Notes under the pieces: model-generated | Told to the model about the DNA's origin: nothing | The model's database searches: none | What the model saw: only the letters and a program-made list of their open reading frames with translations | NCBI GenBank assembly: GCA_009746045.1 | Contig: RPFO01000124.1 | Coordinates: 1 to 53,308 of the forward strand | Source: Mesostigma viride | Lineage: Eukaryota; Streptophyta; Mesostigmatophyceae; Mesostigmatales; Mesostigmataceae | Direction of reading: 5' to 3' | DNA: 53,308 nucleotides | Program-made: the position numbers and the translations under genes | Part shown: positions 26,104 to 35,017 of the stretch, piece after piece | Layout of the letters: every line of letters begins with the position of its first letter | Position numbering within the stretch: position 1 is the first letter of the stretch

Positions 26104-26226
26104 ATGCCGCTTCGGAGCAAGACCACGGGCAGGTTCATCAAGAGGAGTCACTCCGGCGCCGCTCACCGGCGTCGCCGGCATCACGCGAGGGCCCCCTTCA
26201 TCATGATGCCGTTCGGCGGGGGCTAA
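26104..26226 (+). CDS. Tiny basic protein (40 residues)
   Basis: Forty residues, MPLRSKTTGRFIKR..., with many Arg, Lys and His, ending PFIMMPFGGG. The sequence resembles short basic DNA-condensing peptides of virions in composition only. It lies between a minus-strand start (26049) and the next plus gene, and AAATAAAA lies 30-40 bases upstream. It is too short to be certain. Confidence 0.4.
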   Translation: MPLRSKTTGRFIKRSHSGAAHRRRRHHARAPFIMMPFGGG

Positions 26227-26253
26227 TTTTCTTTCCATTGTGTACGGTATAAG

Positions 26254-26637
26254 ATGGCGGACTTCGAGGGCGCTCCGTTTGACGGGGCCGTGTCACCGCA
26301 GATCTCGTTACCACAAAGCGCGCTCCCCACGCCCGTAGGGGTGGACCCGGGTCCTCTGGCGCCGATGGGGTGGGCCGCCGCGTTCGGTCTCGACCTCGCG
26401 ACGGCGGCGAAGGCCATGGCGAGCGTGTCCCCCGCGCCGCCTCCCGTCATCTTGCCGTTCGTGCCTCTCGAGTTCGACCCCCGACTGGAAAACCGGTTCG
26501 AGCAGCGGTTCGCGGAGAGGGGCGCGAGGGAGAACGATCCCGTGCCCCGGCCGAGCGGGAGGGGCGAGGGGGCCGAGTTGATGGGCCGGAAGATCGCCGA
26601 CGCCATCCGTGCGATCGAGCGAGGCTCGTGGAACTGA
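26254..26637 (+). CDS. Small Pro/Ala-rich protein, unknown
   Basis: This 127-residue protein follows GTACGGTATAAG directly before the ATG. The N-terminal half is Pro/Ala/Gly-rich (LPTPVGVDPGPLAPMGWAAA), and the C-terminal half is charged and helical. No motif recognised. Codon use fits the neighbours. Confidence 0.5.
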   Translation: MADFEGAPFDGAVSPQISLPQSALPTPVGVDPGPLAPMGWAAAFGLDLATAAKAMASVSPAPPPVILPFVPLEFDPRLENRFEQRFAERGARENDPVPRPSGRGEGAELMGRKIADAIRAIERGSWN

Positions 26638-26668
26638 AATATGTTGGGGTAGAAATATACAGGCGGAG

Positions 26669-27025
26669 ATGGACAAGTCTGTGGTCCGCGGTCTCGTGTT
26701 CGCGCCCGGAGCGGGGAAGAAGCGGTCCGTCAACCGGTCCGAGTATCCGTACGAGTCCGAGTTCCGCGCGGCCGACAAAGAGGCCGTGCCGTACGTGTCT
26801 CCGAACACGGACGACTGGAACCCGGCCGGGTTGCGACAGCTGACCCACGCGGATCTGGAGTCCATGTTCCTTGTGTCGGAGGCTCGTCGAGCGGCGCAGA
26901 TCGCGCGACTCGAGGAGTCTCGTCTGCGTGCCGCGGAGAAGCAGAAGGCGTACAACGCCGTCGCCGTCGATCCCAAGCCCCGGACCATCCTGTGGACCGG
27001 GCAGTACGAGGACCTCTACTCTTAG
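26669..27025 (+). CDS. Small charged protein, unknown
   Basis: This 118-residue protein starts at MDKSVVRG, chosen over an in-frame start at 26609 that lies inside the previous gene. It has an Arg/Glu/Ala-rich helix (EARRAAQIARLEESRLRAAE) and ends TGQYEDLYS. Its stop overlaps the end of the convergent gene at 27022 by four bases. Confidence 0.5.
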   Translation: MDKSVVRGLVFAPGAGKKRSVNRSEYPYESEFRAADKEAVPYVSPNTDDWNPAGLRQLTHADLESMFLVSEARRAAQIARLEESRLRAAEKQKAYNAVAVDPKPRTILWTGQYEDLYS

Positions 27026-27557
27026 CGATGGGACGAGACGAACTCGAGTAACATGGAAAAGGTGTCGGCGCCCAAGTCCATGAGCTGGCCGCGGAGACCG
27101 GGAGGGGGGTGGGGGGCGTGCTGGGAGGGGCACGTGGACGGGTGTCGGGCAAAGGATAGAGTTCGACTTCGACCTCCGTCACGTTGGACAGTTCGGGCGA
27201 GAAAAGCACCACCTCGTCGGTCTCGTTCTTCGGGACGTACGTCTCGACGGAGTTGGGGATGACAAAAAAGTGGCCTCGGCCCGACGAGAAGTCGAGCGGG
27301 TTCATCGACGAGTGGATAGGGATGGCCGCGTGCACCTTGTTGATGGCGTATCCGCCGACCTTGACGTAGGCGGCCGTCGTCGTCGAGGAGACGCCAGGCA
27401 CCGAAGCCCACACCAGGCGACACGACTTCACGGAGGTGACGGGGTAGGGCAGTCGGAACTTGGTGTCGCCCTGCTTGTTGGTTCCGCACACGAGCACCTG
27501 CGTGCGCTTGTCGCGGCTCGGGTGGGGTCGTGCGACTCCTTCGACCACGCAATCCAT
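27022..27557 (-). CDS. Beta-rich protein, possible virion protein (frameshift near 27110)
   Basis: The first 110 or so residues are strand-rich with alternating hydrophobics, such as VTSVKSCRLVWASVPGVSS. NSVETYV and VEVELYPLPDT follow. The frame then shifts in a G-run region (27106-27120), and the other frame ends GADTFSMLLEFVSSHR next to the neighbouring gene's stop. The 'V.S..L..a.VP' pattern resembles small jelly-roll virion proteins of giant viruses, but this is a weak resemblance. About 178 residues if joined. Confidence 0.5.
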
Positions 27558-27697
27558 TTAGTAGAGTCGGAGAAATAATAAACGTCGCTGCGGTTTGAAT
27601 CCCTTTTCGCGTGCAGACCGCACTTCCGTTTGCCGTCGTCGGCCTCGCGGTGGCATCGTTTACCGTCTTTCGTCCTGCCCGCGCACCGCGGGGTCAT
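27428..27697 (-). CDS. Small Cys/His zinc-knuckle protein
   Basis: This begins MTPRCAGRTKDGKRCHREAD then KRKCGLHAKRD, the same knuckle as in the gene at 21438. About 89 residues if read to 27428, which overlaps the start of the next gene by 130 bases. The last 40 residues look unlike protein, so the true end may be near 27557 with a missed stop. Function unknown. Confidence 0.45.
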   Translation of the reverse strand: MTPRCAGRTKDGKRCHREADDGKRKCGLHAKRDSNRSDVYYFSDSTKWIAWSKESHDPTRAATSARRCSCAEPTSRATPSSDCPTPSPP

Positions 27698-27848
27698 TTT
27701 GCCACACAAACGACTACAAAAAAATGGATCCGTCGAGAGCCCGCGGGCGTTCGTCGGTCGACAAATCTCTCGTCGGGATTTGTCGAAACGACCGACGTCG
27801 GAGGGCGCGACGGAGGAAATTGTCGTAGTGTACCATAGATACAAGAGG

Positions 27849-29023
27849 ATGGCAAGAGACGCTCTGACCCTGTGGGGCGGCACGGCCGTCATGTCCTCGT
27901 TCGTCATGGGCATCGAGATGATGCTGCTCTTGCTGTACATCCGTCTGGAGATCAACACCGCCGCGAAAAAGGCCATCCGGAGACAGGTGGCGTCTCAGTT
28001 GGGCGAGGGGGCCAGCGATCCCATTCTTCCGGAAGACGTGGGGATGGACATGCTCGCGGATCGCGTGGTCAAGAGCGTGGCTGTCAAGGACGGCGGGGCC
28101 GAGAAGGTATACGATGACATGGGGGGGCGGGGGTCATGTGGCTCACGATGGTGTCGTACGTCCTGCTCGCCGTGCTCGGGGCGGGGGCCTCGTACTACGC
28201 CTTGCGCGGGCGGGCCGAGAGGACGCCGGTGGAGGAGGGGTGGTGGACCGTGAGCGTGTCTACGCTCGGATCCCTGGGCGTGATCTTGCTCGGACAGTAC
28301 CTGTTCGTCAAGCTGGCCGTCATCCCGTTCTACGCGGACACGTACAACAAGATCGCGGAGGAGTCGAAACGGGTGCCGCGGTTGGAGAAGGACGACTGGA
28401 AGCTGACCTTGAAGCTGCTGTCGCCCACCCTGATCACCTTCTCGATGGCGATCGTGACCGCGATTGCCGGACGCCGGTCGACCAGCTGGAAACTCGTCCT
28501 GATGTCCGCCGTCATGACGTGTCTGACCGGCGTCACGGAACTCGTGTCGTGGGGTTTGATGAAAGGCATCGCGGTCCCGATGGATCACGTCGTCGCGCAC
28601 GTGAACAACGCCGCCCTCGTCGTCGCGAGCAAGGATGACAAGGAAACGAAAATGAAGAAGCTGAACGAGGTATTCTTCGACGGGGGGAGCGCCGGGCTGA
28701 GTTTCGCGACGTTCGCGAGCCACGCGAGGAACATGTACTGGACCCGTAAGGACGTGGAGCTCGACGCGGAGGGCAAGATCCGGCTGGTCCCGGCGGCCAA
28801 GTCGAACCGGTTTGAGATCGGGTTCCTCTTGCTCTGTTCCGTCGTCCTCCTGCTGGTCCCCGCGGGCGCCGTCGTCTTCCGGGCCAACAAAAAGGACTCG
28901 GCCAGTCTGCTGTTCCAATGCGTGGCCCTCCTCGCGTCGTACGGCGTGTTCATCACCAAGGTCGGACAGACCACCACGATGGCGAAGATCGCGACGGGGC
29001 TGAGTCGGCCCAAGGCCGCCTAA
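27849..29023 (+). CDS. Multi-span membrane protein (frameshift at G7, 28121-28127)
   Basis: The frame from 27849 gives a first span (MSSFVMGIEMMLLLLYIRL) and a helical segment, then breaks in a G7 run. The other frame from 28136 continues with spans near MVSYVLLAVLGAGASYYAL, LGVILLGQYLFVKLAVI, ITFSMAIVTAIAG, LVLMSAVMTCLTGVTELV, IGFLLLCSVVLLLVPAGAVV and FQCVALLASYGVFI. One gene of about 390 residues with six or seven spans is the simplest reading; two overlapping genes is the alternative, since 28136 has its own ATG. Probably a virion or host-membrane protein. Confidence 0.6.
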
Positions 29024-29101
29024 TCGTATCCCCTGTAATCCATCGGGTGAAGTTATCGGGTTTAACAGCCTGGTGCGCCAGGAGTGCGCGGTTCTTCAAC
29101 T

Positions 29102-31098
29102 TCATCGCGAGGACGGTGGCTTTGTGTGTCTGTTCCGGTTGAACACCGGGTCGTACACCAGCTGACCCAGCGGGGTGTTCAGAAGACGGTACGCGGTGTC
29201 CGCCTTCTTGCGGCCGTATCTCGCGCCCCGCAAGGCCGTCTTTCCAAACGCTTTCCCGTCTCTCACGAACACCTGGCTGTTGGCCACCAGATTGCGTCCC
29301 GCGGCGATCGCCGCGCGTTTCCCGAGACGTCCGGCCGCCTTGGCGGTCGCGAGCGCCGCGCGGCCCGCCGCCCGCGCCGCGATGTCCGCGCCTCGCACCA
29401 CCGCGCGCGTGATCTCCTCCCTCCGCGTGGGCATACACGCGATCGGGGCGCGGCCGCCGGCGCGCATCCACTCCTTCCGATTGTGCACGCCGTTCATCAG
29501 GCGGCAGTCGATCGCCGTGCTCCGGAGTTTCTCCAGCATCCGGGACACCGCCTCGTCCCCGTCCCGCTTCTCGGCCTCCTGCATCACGATCTCGTCCACT
29601 CCGTCCTTCGTCAGGTATCGGTGGACGGTCACGTCCCACTCCTTCTTGTCCACCTGGAGGTGCGAGCAGTGGCGGACGGCGCGAGCGATCGTCTGGCGTT
29701 CCGCGTTGACGGACAGCAGAGGCTCCATGATGTGGATGTGGCGCACGCTCTTCAGGTCCAGTCCCTCGTTGAACCGTTTCCGCGCCAGGATCACGTGCAG
29801 GATCCGGCCGTCCGAGTTCTCCGGAGCGTTGTACACCTGTCGGATCCTGCGCAGGCCCGTGTCCGTCGTCGGGTTCGTGTCCGACCCCAGGAGCACGTAC
29901 CGTTTCTTGCTGCTCGTCGGCAGCTCGCCCGACATGGACAAGGGAGAGTAGCCCAGGGCCTCGAGCACGCGCGCCATGTCGCGGATCCCGCCCGCGTTGA
30001 AAGACGAGTACAGGTAGTGCTTCTCGTTCGGGTGTTTCGTGATCGTGTCCGCGATCTCCTTCATCTTCGGCGACAGCCGCGGCAAGGCCTGCAGCAACTT
30101 CGCCCCCGACAGGTGCGACAAACGGAGTCCGTTCGTCGCCCTCCGCGCCTCGTACAGGAACCGCTCGTTGTCACTGCTCACCTCCTTGGCCGTTTTCAGG
30201 CGGGCGCGCAACGCCGCGCGCTGTTCCGCGCTCATCGACGTCGGGTGGAGGGCGTCCGGGTTCAACCTCGGGTACACGGACGTGTCCCCCGCGTAATCCA
30301 CGTACGAACACAGGCCCGCGTACGCGGACAAGGGGGAGTCGGGGCCCACCGGCGACCCTTGATCATGGACAGCAGCCACGAGATCTCTCGCTCCGTGTCC
30401 CCCGGCGTCCCGCTCAGGATGACCATGTACAGTCCCTGCGTCCGTTTCGACGGCTTGTCCAGCAACTCGCGGAGTGCGTCGTGTTCGGCCGCTTGGCCGG
30501 GCAGGGGACGGAACAGGTTCTGCACCTCGTCCATGATCAGCACCGCGTCGCGCAAAAGGTCCGGGTCCGCGTGGCGGTTCGGGCGATGCGCGCCCGTCTC
30601 GTGCGCCAATTGGGGGAAACTCATGATCCGACCTCCGCCCACGCGCGATCGGATGGCCCTCGTCGCCTCCGCGGGCGTCATCCCCTCGAAACGGGGAAAC
30701 AGGGCCGCGCACTTGCCGTACTCCTCGATCGAGTTGTTGCTCGCGTTCTCGCGGCTCGTGGCCAGGTAGATGGGCCGATCCGTGTCCCAGAACGCGTCGA
30801 TCGCACCCAAGGCCGTGCACGTCTTCCCGGACCCCGTCGAGTGCCACGCCAGGAACCCGCGGTGTTTGCTCCCGTGTTCGGCCACGTACCGCAGGTACAT
30901 GTTGACGACGGCCTGCTGCGGGGCCTGCTTGAAGTCCCCCGTCGTCTGGGAACACGAGTTCTTGCCCACCGCGCGGTGGGGAGGGGGCGGCTGGCCTCGC
31001 ACGCGGCCCTCGAAGTAGTCCTTGACGAACACCTGCGTCGTCGACGGTCGTTCCGTTTCCGCGTTCGGCCAATTCCGTGGCAGCGGGTGTACGGGCAT
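29102..31098 (-). CDS. Superfamily II helicase of D6/D11 (VETF-like) type, frameshift near 30350
   Basis: It has Walker A HSTGSGKTCTALGAI, DExx box LIMDEVQNL, motif III LSGTPGD, a C-terminal helicase half with HYLYSSFNAGG and FNEGLDLKSVRHIHIMEP, and motif VI QTIARAVRHCSH. RxxRxCSH followed by a VxVHRYL strand is typical of giant-virus DEAD/SNF2-like helicases related to poxvirus early transcription and termination ATPases. The break between the halves is a single-base shift near 30345-30355 at a run of C and G. The basic Ala/Arg-rich tail (AARAAGRAALATAKAAGRLG) is unusual. About 660 residues. Likely role: early transcription or nucleic-acid remodelling in the virion. Confidence 0.8.
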
Positions 31099-31154
31099 CG
31101 TTTAGAGTATACGCGGCATTTATTTCCGATGTCTAAGTAGAATTACATCGCGCG

Positions 31155-32385
31155 ATGACGTCGATCGACAAAGTCGAAAAGGACATCCAATCCGAAGACC
31201 CGAACAGGGTGTTGGAAGCCATCGCGCAGCACAAGGATCTCGTGAAGAGTTTGAGTCACACCGCCGCGATCCACATCCGCAACGCGATGATGAAGGCGGC
31301 CGTCCTCGCCGGCGTGGAAAAGAGCCAGAACAGGCGGTACGCGGACGGACACCAGGTCGTGTACGAGCGGCTGAGGGACGCCGCGAAGGAGTTCGGACGT
31401 GTCTGGAAAAAAGGGCAGGTGCCCACGTGGGTCTCGGACAAGTTCCGGGACATGAGTTCCAGTTTCCTGACCATGGACATCCAGCGCGCGCTGCGATACG
31501 AGGGGGATCTCGACACGAAAGAGGCCAACGCGGCGATGGGATGGGACGGAACGCCCCCGCCGGTTCCTGAGATCGATCCGCACTCGGGGAGGAAGACCGG
31601 ACGCACGGTGCCCAAGTTCTGGGTATGGGGCGTCTTCGAAGGGGCCGGGGTCGAGCCGTTGTCCTTGCAGGGTCGTTTGAAGGCCATTCGACTGTACATG
31701 GAGAGCATGTCCGCCTCCAACGCCTCCGCCGCCAAGAAACTGGCGTGGGCGAGGAACTACGACCTCCTCGGGCAATCGAAAGAGAGTTCCGTGACCGCTC
31801 CGGTCCCGACGCAGGCGATGGCTCAGTTCGACACGCGGGACTATGCCGAGAGTTTCCGGTCGAGGGATCCGCAGAGGTTGATGCACGCCATGAAGCTCGA
31901 GATGTCGATGAAAGAGGTCGGCGTGGACGCGTTGACCTTGCACGAGGCCATCCCGAAAGACGAGAGGATCAAGTGCATGCGAGATGCCTTGATCAAGGCG
32001 GCCGCCGCCAGAGGCGAGGAGTTGGCGGTCAAAGGGGACCTCGACAAGGCCGGTCTGTTCGACGAGTTGTTGGCGCGGGCCGGCGCGCTGGGTTACGTCG
32101 GCGGCGAAGGCGTGCGTGCTTTGCGCGCGTACCGCGACATGGTCCGTGATTGGCTCACGCCCGGCGCGGCGTTGGCCGCGTTGCGGATGGAGAAGGAGAC
32201 TATGTCCAGGAAAGGCGACGCCGAGATGACGGACGGTCCTGTCGACACCGTCGCGGTGCTGAACCCCGACACGGGGCGGCCTACGAGGGCCGTCAGGCCC
32301 GTGTCGTGGGCGTGGCACTGGATGGGCTTGTCGGGGATCCCCGGGCTCGCGATGAACAAGCGCGTCGAGAAAGTGGAGGCGGCGC
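31155..32385 (+). pseudogene. 5' part of a virus gene split by the LTR retrotransposon
   Basis: This part encodes 410 residues of a helical protein with no known domain, such as AAIHIRNAMMKAAVLAGVEK and DALIKAAAARGEELAVKG, two loosely similar segments. It ends at the 5-bp target site GGCGC (32381-32385). In the LTR the frame meets TAA within four codons. The rest of the gene resumes at 40215 after the second target copy. The joined length, 1929 bases, is a multiple of three and would give 642 residues ending in a membrane span. It diverges from the helicase gene with 56 bases between starts. The allele read here is disrupted. Confidence 0.85.
32381..32385. repeat. Target-site duplication GGCGC (second copy 40210-40214)
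   Basis: The same five bases flank the element on both sides. Collapsing one copy restores an open frame across the insertion site, which independently supports these exact element ends. Confidence 0.9.
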
Positions 32386-33002
32386 AGTTAACGTAAAGGA
32401 TTTACGTTAGATGGATAGAGATTGTTACGCTCTTTCCAACGGCACCTTGAACGCCTCATTTGGTTAAGGAACGTAAAAGTTATGACGTTTCCTAGGCTGT
32501 GCCGACAGTACCCGGCGCGCCACTGTGGGCGCGTACGGACACAGGATGTACAAGTGTCACTTTGATAGTCCGCAGGACGTTGACAGGACTTGTACAGGAC
32601 TTGATGGTCAAATGATAGGTAGGCGCACTGTAGCGCGCCAGGACCTATGAGACAATTGATGCTGACTAGTGTACGGATAGGTCCACAGGACTTGCCGTAT
32701 GGACAATTGATAGATCTGCGCGCCAAAGGCGTGCCAGAGTCTGTGTAATCAATTGATTGACAGTTCAGCTGTGACAGTGCAGCTGAATACTTGGACGCGT
32801 CCCTAGTAAGCTATATGAGTGACTTGGTCACACCGGGACGCTAGTTCTTGCGTGCACGTTCTCTTGGCACTGTGACCCTGTCGTCTGTGCTGCGTGCAGT
32901 CTTGGAAGTGACGTGACTTACGTCTGTGTTTCCTGATTATTAATAAAGGCAACTTCCTGCAAGAACCATGGCGGAATTCGTGGCATTCTTACCCTCACAA
33001 CT
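32386..33002 (+). repeat. 5' LTR (617 bp)
   Basis: It begins AGTTAACG and ends CACAACT, so the termini are AGTT...AACT, an inverted 4-bp repeat, rather than the usual TG...CA. TAACGTAAA/TTTACGTTA form an inverted repeat at 32389-32409. TATTAATAAAGG near the 3' end could serve as TATA or poly(A) signal. An ATG at 32968 opens a short frame that enters the internal region. Confidence 0.93.
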
Positions 33003-33026
33003 CGTATTACACGCTCTGTCAAAAAG

Positions 33027-33733
33027 ATGCCAAATTCGGAAGAATTTCGGATTCCGGACGATGAGGAAATAGCCGCTCCGCCGGCTGGTTCTTCGTCAAG
33101 ACCAACTGTGCCGTCGTGGCAACAATTGCTCGACGAAGTTACAGTTTCGCTCGACGAGCTTCATCGTCAGCAGCGTGCAGCTCACGCATTGCTCGGGGAT
33201 AACCCCGAGGACCCCGATTTGCCAGCACTGGTGCCGGCTCGCGCATGTTGGACCAGATTCGAAACATTTTATCGACATTTACGGTCCAGGTGCGGGGAGG
33301 TTTGCGGTCGGTGACCGAAGTCACGACTGCCATTGAGGAGTTGGACAACGTCCTCTCTTCACTCACCGGTTACCAGAGAAACCTGCAAAACTGGGCATCG
33401 CTTCGCACGGGGGGCGCGCCGGCGGTGTCAACAAATTTGTTTCAGGATCTCGCGCTGTTATCGCTGCTCACTCGCGGCGTACGCAGTCGCGAGCGCCAGG
33501 TTTTAATTAACCTGGTGGCATTTCTCGCCTCTGTGCGAGAGTGGATTCCCGCGGGGTGGGAATTATTGACGATCTTTACACATCCTCTGCGCCTCGTCGC
33601 GCGTCGGCGCGTCGCAACTTACGCGGCGGGGAGCACGCCGGTTTTAATTCATACCGGTGCAGGTCCGGAGCTGGATATGGAGGATCGTGAGTTCGTATAC
33701 ACGTACTGCGACTTCAGGGGCCTTGACTACTAG
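33027..33733 (+). CDS. Extra ORF before gag in the retrotransposon (frameshift near 33240)
   Basis: Two frames carry protein-like sequence between the LTR and gag. One (33027-33314) starts MPNSEEFRIPDDEE and contains a helical LLDEVTVSLDELHRQQ. The other (33245-33733) is helical at first (LRSVTEVTTAIEELDNVLSS) and then hydrophobic (LINLVAFLASVREWIPAGW). They overlap by 70 bases and may be one protein with a frameshift. Codon use is more GC-rich than gag-pol. Most copia elements lack such an ORF. No homology recognised. Confidence 0.45.
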
Positions 33734-33901
33734 TCGGCCTAATTTTCTTCTGCAGTACTTGTCGACATTTTTTTGTCGAATTTCGGCGGCAATTCGCGGG
33801 GCGGCAGCGACACCGGCGCAGGCGGCAGAGGCGACACAAAAATTTTGTACATATTTTCTGCTGCTTTGTTAAGGTGTTCTTTGAATAGCTGGTAGTGCAG
33901 G

Positions 33902-35017
33902 ATGGCTGAGGGACGCCGTAGCAAGGGTCCAGCCAGTGGGAATAATAATGGGGGTGCTGGTAGTGGAACCGCTCACGTAGATGACGTGGGGCTTACCGGA
34001 GAGATTACCAACCTTCCTCACAATAATAATAATGCACAAGCTATTCATGGCTTTGATCTTACCACACAGGGTCTTTTAATTGTCAATCAGTTGCAGCCTG
34101 TAACCTCAGACTCCAAGCCTAAGCAGGCTGAAGAGTTTGTGGAGGGATTGGAAGGGTTCCCTAGCTTGTACGGTGGTACAAATTACTATCAAATCTGGAT
34201 AGGCAGTAGCACTTTTGGCAAGTGTACTGACCAGATTAAGGACCTAACCAGGGAGTGCAAAAAGGCCAATAAGGCCTGGGCACTGTACGTGGCTGAGCTG
34301 AAGGAGCTGCTGGAGGACCAACGAAAGAAGGTCGGCATCCATTGGCAGGACAAGTATCAAGGGTGGGAGGTCAAGGGGGACCTGATCCAGAACTTTCTCA
34401 ACTATTGTAAGATGGTTGAGGAGGGCAGGGCTCACGGCTTTAATGTCGCTGATAACATAGCCCTAACCAACTGGCTCAAGGTTTCTGGGCTGGATAAGGC
34501 GACACGTGGCTCCTTAAAAGTCATGTGTGCCCCACACTCTACCCTGAAGGCCTACAAGGTCATCATTAAACAAGCTCTCGAGGCAGAGGAGCTGTTTGAG
34601 GGTGGAGTGCCAGCAGTGAAGGCTACCCAGGCAGGCGGGCGTACCCAGGGTGGCTCCAAGACGTCTGAGGCTGACCGAAGCCAAGGAGGGCGTAGGGGCA
34701 ACCATCACAAGCGCAAGGGAGATCATTCACCTGATTCTGACAGGAGGTCACACTCCAAGTCGGTGTTCAGGCGGGTGGGTGGTCAGCCCAAGCAGGGCAA
34801 CGCGTCTGACAATGGGGGCAGTGGCCAGGGCAAGTCCAAGATACAATGCTACCTGTGCAAGGGGTGGGGGCACATCAAGAAGGAGTGTCCCAGCTTCAAG
34901 AAGTCCCAGGGCCAGGGCAGCAACAAGAATAACAACAACAACAAGAAGAACAACAACAAGTCCCAGGCAGGCCAGCCTTCAAAGGGCAGTCAGCAAGAAG
35001 ACAACAAGGAGCAGTGA
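33902..35017 (+). CDS. gag: Gag (nucleocapsid) protein
   Basis: This is a 371-residue protein. The middle is helical capsid-like sequence (DQIKDLTRECKKANKAWALY; LLEDQRKKVGIHWQDKYQ). A basic linker follows, then one CCHC knuckle, CYLCKGWGHIKKEC, at about 34849-34890. An Asn/Lys-rich tail with NNNN runs ends the protein. The stop is a single TGA followed by CTG. The next 141 bases to the first pol ATG stay open in the same frame, which argues for Gag-Pol synthesis by stop-codon readthrough. Confidence 0.9.
   Translation: MAEGRRSKGPASGNNNGGAGSGTAHVDDVGLTGEITNLPHNNNNAQAIHGFDLTTQGLLIVNQLQPVTSDSKPKQAEEFVEGLEGFPSLYGGTNYYQIWIGSSTFGKCTDQIKDLTRECKKANKAWALYVAELKELLEDQRKKVGIHWQDKYQGWEVKGDLIQNFLNYCKMVEEGRAHGFNVADNIALTNWLKVSGLDKATRGSLKVMCAPHSTLKAYKVIIKQALEAEELFEGGVPAVKATQAGGRTQGGSKTSEADRSQGGRRGNHHKRKGDHSPDSDRRSHSKSVFRRVGGQPKQGNASDNGGSGQGKSKIQCYLCKGWGHIKKECPSFKKSQGQGSNKNNNNNKKNNNKSQAGQPSKGSQQEDNKEQ

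Noticed and set aside
29084-30769. 561-codon plus-strand frame
   Set aside because: It is the antisense shadow of the helicase; Arg/His/Val-rich composition and no domains.
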